From: a halophilic archaeon
GTDB lineage: Archaea > Halobacteriota > Halobacteria > Halobacteriales > Haladaptataceae
Direction of reading: 5' to 3'
NCBI GenBank assembly: GCA_003298465.1
Contig: QNGA01000011.1
Coordinates: 95,230-159,229 of the forward strand
DNA length: 64,000 nt
Shown here: positions 1 through 8,628 of the stretch, in pieces
How the letters are laid out: every line of letters begins with the position of its first letter
Numbering within the stretch: position 1 is the stretch's first letter
Notes under the pieces: generated by a model
What the model saw: only the letters and a program-made list of their open reading frames with translations
Told to the model about the DNA's origin: nothing
The model's database searches: none
Program-made: the position numbers and the translations under genes

Positions 1-384
1 TCGCTTGAGAACCCCGTTCCGGTCGGGTTCACCGTCTCGCCGAACGCCCGTCGCATGGAAGAGGGAAAGCGGACCGAGCGCTTCGACTGGACCGGCCATC
101 ACTTCAACGTCGTCCCGTGGGGGGACGCGACCCTCCTCGTCAGCGCCGACTGGCACGACGGCGTGGTGGTGTACGACGTCACCGACCCGACGGCTCCGCA
201 TCCGGTCGACCGGTATCCGACCGCCGACGGTGCGGACGCGGTCACGCCGAACGACAGCGTCGCCGCGCTCGGTACCCCGCCGATGGCGTGGAAGGCGTCG
301 TACAATCGCGAACGGGAACTCGTCGTCGCGAGCGACGCGTTCACCGGCCTCTACACGTTCGAGTTGACGCCTCGACCGGGGTAG
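1..384 (+). CDS. C-terminal part of an LVIVD-repeat-like beta-propeller protein (5' truncated by window)
   Basis: The reading frame is open from the first base and ends at a TAG at 382-384, so only the last 127 residues are visible. The segment reads as a surface-type protein: it contains a motif close to LLVSADWHDGVVVYDVTDP, the 'activity then VYDVTDP' pattern seen in haloarchaeal LVIVD-repeat proteins, in which short blades repeat. A second blade-like stretch ends in LYTFEL near the C-terminus. An internal Met at 55 is not a likely start because the upstream codons look equally coding. Signal peptide and cellular location lie outside the window. The function is unknown; the family assignment rests on the motif only. 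Confidence 0.6.
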   Translation, partial: SLENPVPVGFTVSPNARRMEEGKRTERFDWTGHHFNVVPWGDATLLVSADWHDGVVVYDVTDPTAPHPVDRYPTADGADAVTPNDSVAALGTPPMAWKASYNRERELVVASDAFTGLYTFELTPRPG

Positions 385-677
385 TTCGCTCGCCGTTCCG
401 GTTCGTCGGACGTTTTCCACCAGTTCCGGACGCCGTCGCGCACGTCGGTAGCGTTCCGTGGGCTAGAAGCGTGTGAGTCATTCTCTACCATTTATACACC
501 TTAACCACTACCGAATCGTAATATACCACTAAAGACTATTAACATTATCAATCATAACATTTATCGGTGGTTCGCGTGACCAACGACTGTGGTGAAACGA
601 ACGATGGTATCCGTACTCCGTCCCAGACGTCGACCCTGAATCGCCCTTCGAACGACCCGACAGCCGCAGCAACCGAT
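385..677. promoter_or_regulatory. AT-rich leader/promoter region of the aceA operon
   Basis: This stretch is clearly more AT-rich than its surroundings and holds several TATA-like boxes facing right, such as ATTTATAC near 490, TAATATACC near 519 and CATTTATCG near 558. It separates the LVIVD-like gene from the small ORF and aceA. GTG codons at 567 and 576 are in frame with the small ORF, so part of it could be coding. No other gene is seen. Confidence 0.4.
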
Positions 678-872
678 ATGACAGACCGGACTCGATACGA
701 CCGAAGCGAAGAAGAAGCGCCGACAGTCCCGATGATCGCACCGTCTGGTGAACAGACGCCGATGACCGACCCGACGAGCGTCCGCGCACTCCGACAGAAA
801 TGCGCGGTCCTCCGGACGCATCTCGAACAGATCGAAGAGATACTCGACGGTATAGAAGGAGAAGACCGATGA
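678..872 (+). CDS. Small acidic hypothetical protein preceding isocitrate lyase
   Basis: A 64-residue protein of no family I recognise. The first half is polar (Met-Thr-Asp-Arg start, then a Glu-rich run). The C-terminal 30 residues form a probable amphipathic helix or short coiled coil ([20 protein letters not shown]) ending in Gly-Glu-Asp-Arg. Its stop overlaps the aceA start as ATGA, so translation is probably coupled and it belongs to the glyoxylate-shunt operon. The frame stays open upstream to GTG codons at 567 and 576, which would give up to 101 residues, but that extension is low in complexity. Start choice is uncertain. Confidence 0.5.
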   Translation: MTDRTRYDRSEEEAPTVPMIAPSGEQTPMTDPTSVRALRQKCAVLRTHLEQIEEILDGIEGEDR

Positions 873-1903
873 TTCCCGACAAAGACGTGACGACGACCGA
901 CCTGGAGAACCGTGCCGCACAGGAGTTCCGCGACCGACTGGATTCCCAGAACTACGTGTTCGCACCCGGGCTGTACCACGCCCTCGACGCCCGCCTGGCA
1001 GAGATGGCCGGGCTCGACGCCGCGTACATGAGCGGCTACTCGACGGTGCTCGGGCAGTTCGGGTTCCCCGACCTCGAGATGGTGACGATGACCGAGATGG
1101 TCGAGAACGCCAAACGCATCGTCGAGGCCTGTAACCTCCCGGTCGTCGCCGACTGCGACACCGGTTACGGCGGCGTTCACAACGTGCGTCGCGCCGTCCG
1201 CGAGTACGAGAAGGCGGGCGTCGCCGCCGTCCACATCGAGGACCAGACGACGCCCAAGCGGTGCGGACACATCGCCGGGAAGAAGATCGTCTCGCGCGAG
1301 GAGGCGCGCGGTCGCTTCGAAGCCGCGGTCGACGCCAAACAGTCCGAGGACACGGTCATCATCGCCCGGACCGACGCGTACGGCTCCGCGAACGGCGACT
1401 GGGAAGAACACCTCGAACGCGGGCGCATCTACGCCGACGCGGGCGTCGACATCGTCTGGCCGGAGATGCCGGACCCGAGCCGCGAGGACGCCGTCGAGTA
1501 CGCCGAGACCATCCACGAGACGCACCCGGACCTCAGGCTCGCGTTCAACTACTCCTCGTCGTTCGCGTGGTCGGACGAAGAGGATCCGCTCACGTTCGAA
1601 GAGCTGGGCAACCTGGGGTACGAGTACATCTTCATCACCCTGTTCGCCCTCCACTCCGGCGCCCACAGCGTCTACGAGGACTTCGAGCAGCTAGCGGAGG
1701 GAGCCGAGCAGGCGCAGTTCGACCTGGAGGACCGGTACATCGACCATCCGACCGAGTCCCACCACGAACTCTCGTTCGTGGACCGCTATCAGGACGTCGA
1801 GACCCAGTTCGACCCGGAGGCCAACGCACGCATCCAGGAGTCCGAAGGATACTCGGAGGACGAGTCCGACCCCATCACGTCTACCCCCGGGGAGGACGAC
1901 TGA
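869..1903 (+). CDS. aceA: Isocitrate lyase
   Basis: Cleaves isocitrate to succinate and glyoxylate, the first step of the glyoxylate shunt, in the cytoplasm. The protein has 344 residues, the compact size of the haloarchaeal form. It shows the PEP mutase/isocitrate lyase barrel with Asp-Cys-Asp-Thr-Gly-Tyr-Gly (about 95-101, magnesium site), HIEDQ (122-126) and the catalytic Cys loop KRCGH (130-134), equivalent to the KKCGH motif of classical enzymes. The start at 869 is chosen because MIPDKDV begins the conserved protein and overlaps the upstream stop; an in-frame ATG at 800 would add an Arg-rich stretch that is a shadow of the upstream gene. aceB follows after one base, so the two are an operon allowing growth on acetate or other C2 sources. 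A 2-methylisocitrate lyase role is less likely given the aceB neighbour. Confidence 0.94.
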   Translation: MIPDKDVTTTDLENRAAQEFRDRLDSQNYVFAPGLYHALDARLAEMAGLDAAYMSGYSTVLGQFGFPDLEMVTMTEMVENAKRIVEACNLPVVADCDTGYGGVHNVRRAVREYEKAGVAAVHIEDQTTPKRCGHIAGKKIVSREEARGRFEAAVDAKQSEDTVIIARTDAYGSANGDWEEHLERGRIYADAGVDIVWPEMPDPSREDAVEYAETIHETHPDLRLAFNYSSSFAWSDEEDPLTFEELGNLGYEYIFITLFALHSGAHSVYEDFEQLAEGAEQAQFDLEDRYIDHPTESHHELSFVDRYQDVETQFDPEANARIQESEGYSEDESDPITSTPGEDD

Positions 1904-1904
1904 T

Positions 1905-3206
1905 ATGAGCGCGCGACGTCAGCACGACCGAGCGTTCGTGCGGACGTTCTTCACCTCGCCGACGGCGGTGGAAGGGGAAGACGACTCCGCCAAGATGGTG
2001 CGGAGTGCGGCCCAACTGCGCGGAATGGAAGCACCGGACGTCTGGGTCCCGGACAACGAGGACGCGACGGCGCCCTCGATGCGCGACGAGGGTGCCGAGA
2101 ACGTGGTCGACGTCGTCGCCGAACACGGGGCGGACTTCCCCGGCGAGATTCATCCCCGCGTCGTCTGGCATCGGGACAGCCCCACCACCCGGTACCAGGG
2201 CTTCCAGCACATACTGCAGATCGCCGACCCCGAGAAGGGAGCCGTCGAGCACATCGACGGCTTCGTGATTCCGGAGGTCGGCGGCATCGACGACTGGAAG
2301 AAGGCCGACGAGTTCCTCACCGTCGCCGAGAACGAGCACGGTCTGGAGGAGGGGAGTCTGGCCATGTCGGTCATCGTCGAGAGCGCGACGGCCGAGTTGG
2401 CGATGGGCGACCTGCGCGAAGAGATAGCGAAGCCGACGAACAACCTCGAACGCCTGTTCATGCTGGTCGACGGCGAGGTCGACTACACGAAGGACATGCG
2501 CGCGATGACGCCGACTGGCGGACTGCCGTCGTGGCCGGAGCTCCGTCACAACACGTCTCGGGGTGCGAGCGCCGCCGGCCTCGTCGCGGTCGACGGCCCG
2601 TACGACGACATCCGGGATGTCGAGGGCTACAACGAGCGGATGGCCGACAACCGGGCCAAGGGGATGGTCGGCATCTGGTCGCTGACCCCGGGGCAGGTCG
2701 TCGAGGCGAACGAGGCACCGCTACCGCCGGAAACCGGCAGCTGGCTCGTCGACGCGGACGGCGGCGAGGTCGAACTCGAATCCGTGGACGGTCTCCAGGT
2801 CTACGACGGTGACCGGATCGACCTCGAGCAAACCAGCGATGGCTACGTTCTCCGCGTCGACGGTGACGAACTCGAACTCGACGAGGACGAGCTGCGCGAA
2901 GAACTGCTGGACCTGACCGAGTACGTCCCGAGCATGGACGACATCGTCGACTCGATGGAGGAGTTCGAAGCGGCCAAGGAAGCAGGCAAGGGCGCTATCT
3001 CCATGACGCAGGCGGCGACCATCGTCATCGACGGGAACGAAATTGATATCACCAAAGACCGGATGTGGGACGAGGCCACCTACCAGGCTGCGATGACGCC
3101 GATCAGTCTGTTCCAGGACGTGTACGAGAATCGTCCGGACCAGCACGACGTGCTGGCGGAGCTGTACGGCGAGGACGTCGTGGAACGCGCGATGAGCGTC
3201 GGATAA
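1905..3206 (+). CDS. aceB: Malate synthase, haloarchaeal H isoform
   Basis: Condenses glyoxylate with acetyl-CoA to malate, completing the glyoxylate shunt with the aceA product just upstream (ATG one base after the aceA TGA). At 433 residues it matches the short H-type malate synthase known from Haloferax, related to the CitE/HpcH lyase-type TIM barrel rather than to bacterial A or G isoforms. Landmarks are VPDNEDATAPS (48-58), an Arg in EIHPRVVWHR (Arg84 region) and a Glu in the SVIVES strand (about 159) expected to bind magnesium. The C-terminal third, very acidic, carries the TQAATIVIDG segment. Regulation is probably with aceA from the AT-rich leader. Confidence 0.94.
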   Translation: MSARRQHDRAFVRTFFTSPTAVEGEDDSAKMVRSAAQLRGMEAPDVWVPDNEDATAPSMRDEGAENVVDVVAEHGADFPGEIHPRVVWHRDSPTTRYQGFQHILQIADPEKGAVEHIDGFVIPEVGGIDDWKKADEFLTVAENEHGLEEGSLAMSVIVESATAELAMGDLREEIAKPTNNLERLFMLVDGEVDYTKDMRAMTPTGGLPSWPELRHNTSRGASAAGLVAVDGPYDDIRDVEGYNERMADNRAKGMVGIWSLTPGQVVEANEAPLPPETGSWLVDADGGEVELESVDGLQVYDGDRIDLEQTSDGYVLRVDGDELELDEDELREELLDLTEYVPSMDDIVDSMEEFEAAKEAGKGAISMTQAATIVIDGNEIDITKDRMWDEATYQAAMTPISLFQDVYENRPDQHDVLAELYGEDVVERAMSVG

Positions 3207-3446
3207 CGGGGAAGTCGGCGTTCCCTGGTCTTCGACCGTCGTCCGAGACGATAGCAGTTCGTCCGTATTTTTACACTCGGCGATGCGACAGCGATGAACC
3301 CACTACCGGAACGGTACGGGACCCGAACGGCGGTGCCGCCGGTCGAGCACGAAGGGAAACGCAGTGGTCGGCGAGCGAGCGGGGTACGGGCAGGAGTTAC
3401 GCGTTGCGCCCACAACGTTATCCCGTTCATTCCCCTCTGTCACGGT

Positions 3447-3836
3447 ATGGCAGACACGAAAAAGAGCCGGGACGAGCAAGCCCGTAACGCGGAGAACCGC
3501 CAGCGAGAACGGGAACTCGAACAGGCGCGCGAGCGCATCGACGAGGCCGAGCCGCCACGTGACGAACGGGGCGAAGCGAACGAGAGCCGACGTGCCCGGG
3601 ACGAGTCTCCGGATTCGGCTCGCGAGTGTCACCGCCGCAACTGCGACGAGCCGGCAGCGTTCCTCGTCCTCGAACGATATCTGGAAGAGACCGGCCACGG
3701 CGCCGTCGAGGCGGAGGCCCTCCTGTGTCGAGAGCACACGGACGAAGAGAGTCCGACGAACCTCGATGGCGTCTACGAGGACTACGTATTTCGCGTCGAG
3801 CCACTGCCGGAGATAGCGAACGCGGACGCGTCGTGA
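3447..3836 (+). CDS. Conserved haloarchaeal hypothetical with C-terminal Cys/His motif
   Basis: A 129-residue protein. The start MADTKKSRDEQARNAENRQR is chosen because a TATA-like CGTTATC lies at 3417-3423, about 27 nt upstream, giving a leaderless transcript; an earlier in-frame ATG at 3294 precedes this promoter. The N-terminal half is a highly charged helix rich in Arg and Glu, as in a common haloarchaeal small-protein family. The C-terminal half has CHRRNC and CREH, four Cys/His that could bind one zinc ion, followed by a short beta-rich end. Function is unknown; regulatory or nucleic-acid-binding roles are only guesses. Confidence 0.65.
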   Translation: MADTKKSRDEQARNAENRQRERELEQARERIDEAEPPRDERGEANESRRARDESPDSARECHRRNCDEPAAFLVLERYLEETGHGAVEAEALLCREHTDEESPTNLDGVYEDYVFRVEPLPEIANADAS

Positions 3837-3934
3837 CGTCCTCCGTACGTCGAACCGTCGGCCTCCTGGACCGCACGCGTAGCGAGACGGACGACGGCCG
3901 CAACTCGAAACGAGGCGTCCGCCCCCTCGCGTCG

Positions 3935-4189
3935 CTACAACTCGCGTATGAAGGTGACCTCCCAACTCCCCTCGACCTTCTTCGCATCGACGACGACGAG
4001 ACTGTCGTCTCTGGGATCGTCTCTGAGCACCTCGACTCGATACTTCCCCTCCGGTTCGTCATCGGATGCGTCGTCCGTGGCCGCTTCGTCGAACGGCGAT
4101 GGACGGGCCGCTTCTCCGTTAGCGTAGTTCTTATCGACGCACTTCTCTATCGCCTCTCTCAAATCGCCGCTCGCTGCGGAGTAACTCAT
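3935..4189 (-). CDS. Small hypothetical protein
   Basis: An 84-residue acidic protein beginning MSYSAASGDLREAIEKCVDKNY. The N-terminal helix and a C-terminal beta strand pair (KYRVEVL, then GSWEVTFIREL) suggest a small folded alpha/beta domain. Codon use and acidity fit a real haloarchaeal gene. It converges with the gene ending at 3836. No family recognised. Confidence 0.5.
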   Translation of the reverse strand: MSYSAASGDLREAIEKCVDKNYANGEAARPSPFDEAATDDASDDEPEGKYRVEVLRDDPRDDSLVVVDAKKVEGSWEVTFIREL

Positions 4190-4377
4190 ACTGGACGTGG
4201 CGACCAGGGTCAGTTAATCTAATCGGCCGAAAGCGTCAGCACGGACGAACGCGAAACGCTTCGCTGGACTCATCCGAGGTCAGAGTGCTCGAATTGCCAG
4301 TAGCCCAGCACGACGGGGAGTACCCTGCGAGTCTCGGTTGGCGAACACGAGAGGACGGCAGTTCGCTGTGACGGGCA

Positions 4378-4572
4378 TCACCCGACCCATTCGCCCCCGA
4401 TGTCGTCGGCGATGCGTTCCCGCCACGTCTCGAAGCGCTTCTCGCAGGACCGGTTACGTTCGAGGTGGTCGACGAACGCCGGACCTGCGTTCGCGAGTTC
4501 GTCGTTACAGAAGGGACACCGTTCGGGGTCGTTCCACGTCGTCACGCCGTCGGGGCGGGAGTTTTCCGACAT
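4378..4572 (-). CDS. Small zinc-finger protein (DUF7501-like)
   Basis: A 64-residue protein with one CPFC pair (about residues 19-22), followed by His-Leu-Glu and Ser-Cys at the end of a helix (DHLERNRSCEKRFETWR), and the closing IADDIGGEW block. This layout, a CPFC-x-DEL knuckle, a His/Cys pair in a helix and a final DDIGGEW, recurs in haloarchaeal micro zinc-finger proteins. One zinc ion would be bound by the three Cys and the His. It lies three bases downstream of another micro zinc ribbon protein on the same strand, so the pair is probably co-transcribed. Role unknown; protein-protein or nucleic acid binding is possible. Confidence 0.75.
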   Translation of the reverse strand: MSENSRPDGVTTWNDPERCPFCNDELANAGPAFVDHLERNRSCEKRFETWRERIADDIGGEWVG

Positions 4573-4575
4573 CTC

Positions 4576-4692
4576 TCACTCCCGTGGGACGGCGATGTTC
4601 CGTAACCGACCGTCGCAGTCCGGACAGGTCGACTGGTACGAACTCGTGGTGACCCGCTGCATGCAGTTTCGGCACTCGTAGTACTTTCGCAT
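4576..4692 (-). CDS. 38-residue zinc ribbon micro-protein (rubrerythrin-like domain)
   Basis: Read directly from the complement: MRKYYECRNCMQRVTTSS, then YQSTCPDCDGRLRNIAVPRE and stop. It has two CxxC knuckles (Cys7/Cys10 and Cys24/Cys27), the classic zinc ribbon or rubredoxin-like layout of the haloarchaeal 'rubrerythrin-like' short proteins (DUF7129-like). The stop is three bases before the ATG of the next zinc-finger gene, which supports a two-gene operon. It is short enough to be missed by gene callers. Function unknown. Confidence 0.7.
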   Translation of the reverse strand: MRKYYECRNCMQRVTTSSYQSTCPDCDGRLRNIAVPRE

Positions 4693-5106
4693 GGTTGTTC
4701 GTCTACCTCTCGACGGAATACGTATCGCCCTCTACTCTGTTAAGCGTTACCATTGTACATTTGTGTTCTTTTATTCGATAGACTATCCAGATGTTCGATT
4801 CTTGTTCACGAGAATCCTCGCGTCGGGACGCTCACAGGACAACGAGACGCGGAGTCTCGACGCCGGAGCGACCCGAACTACCACGGCGCGTCCAACTCGA
4901 CCGACGCTACTGCCGACTGACGACCGTTCGAACCACTGCTGGCCACGTGACTACGAACGACCGTAGCCACGAAAATCGGTTTCACCGGACAGAGCTTCGA
5001 GATGAGAGATGGAGTCTCCGTTCGGTGTCAGTGAAGTGGATGAAACGATGGCTTCGTCAACTCCGTCACATAGCATCTTAACCTGCAGGACTCCGTACAG
5101 AGCGTG
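4693..5106. other. Intergenic region without a supported gene
   Basis: About 410 bases with mixed composition, including an AT-rich part at 4735-4800 that may hold the promoter of the leftward zinc-finger operon. No ORF here has credible protein-like composition, and no RNA gene was recognised. Confidence 0.5.
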
Positions 5107-6624
5107 ATGGCAGACCCCGTCGAACTCGTCGAACGATCGCTCGCGGACGCGACCCGGGATGAGTTTGACCGTCGAGTCGCCGAGCAGGCTGCGAGCGTGA
5201 CCGCAGCCGTCCGAGACGGACGGCTTGCGAATCCGGGGTTCGCCCTCGGACTCGAGTGCGAGTTGTACGCCGTCGACGACGACGCCCGTCTCGCACGACT
5301 ACCGGAGGAGGTGTTCGACGGTCCCTGCGAGCGGGAACTCGGCCTCCACAACGCCGAACTCCACACTGCGCCCAGCCCATTCGCCGGCGAGGGAATCGAG
5401 AGTCAGGTAACGCAACTCCGGCGCCAGTACCAGCGGGCACAGCGAGTCGCGGACCGACACGGCGTGGAACTCGTCCTCGACGGAATGTGGACCGTGCCGC
5501 CTCCGGAGGGGACCGTCTCGTACCTCGGCGGGGTGGACGAACGCGACGACGTGACCGTCGCGGAGAACATGACGGTCTCTCCCCGATACTACGCGATCGA
5601 CAACGACGTCCTCGATCGGGCCGAGGGGACGCTTTCCCTCACGGTTCCCGGAACCGTCCGTGACTTCCCGTCGATCCTCTTCGAGTCGCTAACGAGTTCG
5701 ATCCAGCCACACGTCCAGGTTCCCGATCCGGAACGCTTCCCCCAGTATTACAACACCGCGATCCGAACGCTCGGTCCGGTACTCGCGTTAGCGACGAATT
5801 CGCCGCTCTTGCCACCGGATCTCTACGACGTCGGCGACCCGTACGAGCTGTTCGAGACCACGTTTCACGAACTTCGAATTCCCGTGTTCGAGCAATCGGT
5901 CAACGCCGGATGGGAAAAGGTGCGGTTCCCCGACGACATCCGGACGACGACCGATGTCGTCGACAATCTGGTCGCAGATCCGACCTGTGCGCCGTTCCTG
6001 CGGGAGTGGATCGCTGGGGAGGACTCGGAGACGTTCGACGACCAGTTCTGGGAACTCGGCCACAAGCGGGGGACGTACTGGCGGTGGCTCCGTGGCGTTG
6101 TCGGCGGCCAACCGGTCGGCGAGGGCGACCAGTGGTCGATCCGTATCGAGTATCGGCCCCTCCCGACGCAGCCGACGATAACCGGCGTAGTGGGCTTTCA
6201 GTGTTTGGTTGCCGGACTGCTCCGTGGACTGGTCAGTGCCGACCATCCGCTCCCGGAACTCGATCACGGAGCAGCCGAACGGAGCTTCTACAGCGCCGTC
6301 GAGTCCGGCCTCGACGCCGACCTCGCCTGGATTACCGCTGACGGCGTCCGCACGACGAACGCGGAGGAGATCTACGAGGAAGTGTTCGACTTCGCTCGCT
6401 CCGGCCTTCGTGAGCAGGGAGTCCCGACGGACCTCGTCGAGACGTATCTCGGGCCGATCGAACTGCGTTGGGATCGGCGAACGACCCCGAGCCGCTGGAA
6501 ACTCGCTCGGGTCCGCGAGCATCTCGACCGGACGGGCTCGCTCGAAGTCGCCATCCGCGAAATGCAGACCGAGTACGTCCGACGGGCAGGGACCACCGCC
6601 GCCTTCACGTACTGGGGCCAGTGA
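5107..6624 (+). CDS. Glutamate-cysteine ligase-like (GCS2-fold) carboxylate-amine ligase
   Basis: A 505-residue cytoplasmic enzyme. The Glu pair in GLECELYAV (Glu50, Glu52) followed by the strand HNAELHTAP (81-89) is the ATP/metal-binding signature of the glutamate-cysteine ligase fold. Further support is IRIEYRPLPTQPT, where an Arg/Glu pair closes the active site, and the helical C-terminus. It probably forms an amide bond between a carboxylate and an amine using ATP. Haloarchaea make gamma-glutamylcysteine with a GCS2-type GshA; this protein is longer and differs, so the substrate may not be cysteine. ATG 5107 is preferred over the GTG three bases before. Neighbours give no pathway clue. 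Confidence 0.6.
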   Translation: MADPVELVERSLADATRDEFDRRVAEQAASVTAAVRDGRLANPGFALGLECELYAVDDDARLARLPEEVFDGPCERELGLHNAELHTAPSPFAGEGIESQVTQLRRQYQRAQRVADRHGVELVLDGMWTVPPPEGTVSYLGGVDERDDVTVAENMTVSPRYYAIDNDVLDRAEGTLSLTVPGTVRDFPSILFESLTSSIQPHVQVPDPERFPQYYNTAIRTLGPVLALATNSPLLPPDLYDVGDPYELFETTFHELRIPVFEQSVNAGWEKVRFPDDIRTTTDVVDNLVADPTCAPFLREWIAGEDSETFDDQFWELGHKRGTYWRWLRGVVGGQPVGEGDQWSIRIEYRPLPTQPTITGVVGFQCLVAGLLRGLVSADHPLPELDHGAAERSFYSAVESGLDADLAWITADGVRTTNAEEIYEEVFDFARSGLREQGVPTDLVETYLGPIELRWDRRTTPSRWKLARVREHLDRTGSLEVAIREMQTEYVRRAGTTAAFTYWGQ

Positions 6625-7262
6625 AAACGTACCTCCGGACCAGCGCCTCTCCGATTCCCATTGCCGCGAACGGACCCGCAGTTCTGGCCGGTGGCCCACG
6701 TGGGCACGACAGCGTCCTGAACGTCCAATCGGGAACGGTACGCACCCGTTCGCGGACGACGGACGTAACCGGTCGTAGAAACGGAACCCCGACCTCGCTC
6801 GGCGGATGAAGCGTACAATCGACGGCGGAGAGGCGTCGTGACCCCCGGTGTCGTCGGGAGCGCTCGAGTCGAGTTTGGAGAGTGAGTCGAGATGGACCAA
6901 CTCGACGAGTCGGTCGACGACGCACGCGGACCATCGACACCGCCATCGAACTGGAATCGGCAGTCGACGAAGCCGGTCCGGTGGTCGAGCGCCGCCTGGG
7001 CAGCCCCGACCCCTGCGCCGCGGCGTTGACCCGGCCGCTGGCGAAGAAGTCCACGAGCCGGTGGCACTCCTCGCTCTCCTCGCCGAACTCTCGGACTGCC
7101 TCGCGTATCGTACGCTGTATCGCTGACAATCGAAGCGCTATCCCTCTAAAGCACTTCCAATACAAAATAATCTGCCGTAGATACATCTCCCGTTAACTGA
7201 ACCGTGGGTTTCGGCGTCCATTCGGGCGTAGCTTTATCTGCGAGAACAACCAGCAAATCCGT
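6625..7262. other. Gene-poor region, possibly holding a decayed leftward gene
   Basis: No intact gene is supported over about 640 bases. On the minus strand near 7040-7130 a short frame reads like a real amphipathic helix (IQRTIREAVREFGEESEECH), after which the frame becomes low-quality. Neighbouring minus frames do not clearly continue it, so a frameshifted remnant is possible but unproven. The right end holds the promoter of the alcohol dehydrogenase gene. Confidence 0.3.
7233..7238 (+). promoter_or_regulatory. TATA element of the alcohol dehydrogenase gene
   Basis: TTTATC lies about 27 nt before the ATG at 7263, the spacing expected for a haloarchaeal leaderless transcript. Confidence 0.5.
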
Positions 7263-8330
7263 ATGCGCGCGGCAGTGTTACGAGAGTACGGCGAACCGCT
7301 TCGGATCGAGGACGTGGAACGGCCCAGCCCCGACCCCGACGGCGTCGTGATCGAAACGGAGGCCTGCGGCATCTGTCGGAGCGACTGGCACGCCTGGCAG
7401 GGCGACTGGGACTGGATCGGGGCGAAACCACCGAAAGGACAGATTCTGGGCCACGAACCCGCCGGAACCGTCGTGGCGGTGGGGGAGGACGTGACGCGTC
7501 TCCGCGAGGGCGACAGCGTCGCCGTCCCGTTCAACCTCAGCGACGGCACCTGTCCCGAGTGCCGGAACGGTCACTCGAACGTCTGCGAGAACCTCGTTCC
7601 GCTCGGGTTCGCCGAGGCCGCGCCGGGGGCGTTCGCCGAGCAGGTGCACGTCCCCGCCGCCGACCAGAACGCGGTGGCGCTGCCCGACGACGTATCGCCG
7701 GTAGCCATGGCCGGACTGGGGTGTCGGTTCGTAACCGCGTTCCACGCGCTCGTCCACAGGGCGGACGTCGACGCGGGCGACTGGGTCGCAGTCCACGGCT
7801 GCGGCGGCGTGGGGCTCTCGGCCGTCCACATCGCCTCGGCCGTCGGCGCGAACGTCGTCGCCGTCGACCTCGCCGAGGAGAAGTTGGAAAAGGCCGCAAC
7901 GCTCGGCACAGCCGAGACCGTGAACGCCGCGGAGACCGACGACGTTCCGGGAGCCGTCAGGGCCGTAACAGACGGCGGAGCCGACGTCTCGGTCGACGCG
8001 CTCGGCATCGCCGAAACGTGTCGCAACTCCGTGAACAGCCTCCGCCGTCGGGGCCAGCACGTGCAGATCGGTCTCACCACCGAACGAGAGCGGGGGAGCG
8101 TCGACCTCCCGACCGACGCGATGGTCATGAAGGAGATCGACTTTCTCGGTTCGTTCGGGATGCAACCCCCGCGCTACGACGAAATCTTCCGGATGGTCGA
8201 ACGGGGGACGCTCACCCCGAGCGCCGTCGTGTCCGAAACGGTGACCCTCGACGACGTGCCCGACCGGCTCGCGGCGATGACTGACTTCGAGACGATAGGT
8301 ATCCCCGTCGTGGACGAGTTTCGGTCGTAG
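7263..8330 (+). CDS. Zinc-dependent alcohol dehydrogenase family protein (MDR superfamily)
   Basis: A 355-residue medium-chain dehydrogenase, likely oxidising an alcohol or reducing an aldehyde with NAD(P). The catalytic zinc site is visible as CGICRSDWH (Cys about 37, Asp-Trp-His) and GHEPAG (about 60-65). The Rossmann glycine motif is HGCGGVGLSAVH (about 178-189) followed by an acidic residue at the end of the second strand (VVAVDLAEEK), which favours NAD. The structural zinc loop reads CPECRNGHSNVC, with Gly where the third Cys is usual, so this site has three of four ligands. It stands alone with its own TATA element; the substrate is not predictable. Confidence 0.85.
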   Translation: MRAAVLREYGEPLRIEDVERPSPDPDGVVIETEACGICRSDWHAWQGDWDWIGAKPPKGQILGHEPAGTVVAVGEDVTRLREGDSVAVPFNLSDGTCPECRNGHSNVCENLVPLGFAEAAPGAFAEQVHVPAADQNAVALPDDVSPVAMAGLGCRFVTAFHALVHRADVDAGDWVAVHGCGGVGLSAVHIASAVGANVVAVDLAEEKLEKAATLGTAETVNAAETDDVPGAVRAVTDGGADVSVDALGIAETCRNSVNSLRRRGQHVQIGLTTERERGSVDLPTDAMVMKEIDFLGSFGMQPPRYDEIFRMVERGTLTPSAVVSETVTLDDVPDRLAAMTDFETIGIPVVDEFRS

Positions 8331-8628
8331 ATGGCGCGTCTCCGTCACCGGAGTGCTCTGTGGAACGGCTCGGGGCGGAAATCGTTCGGCCACCGGAGAG
8401 GTACCTGCGCTGGCTCCGCAGCGCGGGCATCGAACCGACTCGCTTCGATCACGAGTTCGGAATCCAACTCCCCTCGTCGGGCGTCGACGTAATCGATAGG
8501 TTTCCGGGTAGACCGGTCGCTACCGGGGGCGTCGCATCCTCGGCATTCGTCTAGCGGAACGTACGCTGTTCAGCCGGGTGGTCATCAGGGTCTTTTAGCT
8601 GGCTACCGAACCGATACTCGGGAATCCA
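8331..8628. other. Intergenic region, no supported gene
   Basis: About 300 bases. A 64-codon GTG-initiated frame (8360-8554) is present but lacks recognisable features and good context. A TATA-like CTTTTAG near 8592 probably serves the next gene. Confidence 0.4.

Noticed and set aside
3427..4062. Long minus-strand frames opposite 3.3-4.1 kb
   Set aside because: Arg/Ser-rich shadows of the real gene at 3447-3836, as is usual in GC-rich DNA.
6605..7186. Minus-strand 193-codon frame
   Set aside because: Only about 30 residues look protein-like; the rest overlaps the GCS-like gene end and is Arg/Pro-rich. Treated as a possible remnant, not a gene.
8360..8554. 64-codon GTG frame after the alcohol dehydrogenase
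   Set aside because: No promoter at a suitable distance, no recognisable motif and no acidic bias typical of this genome.
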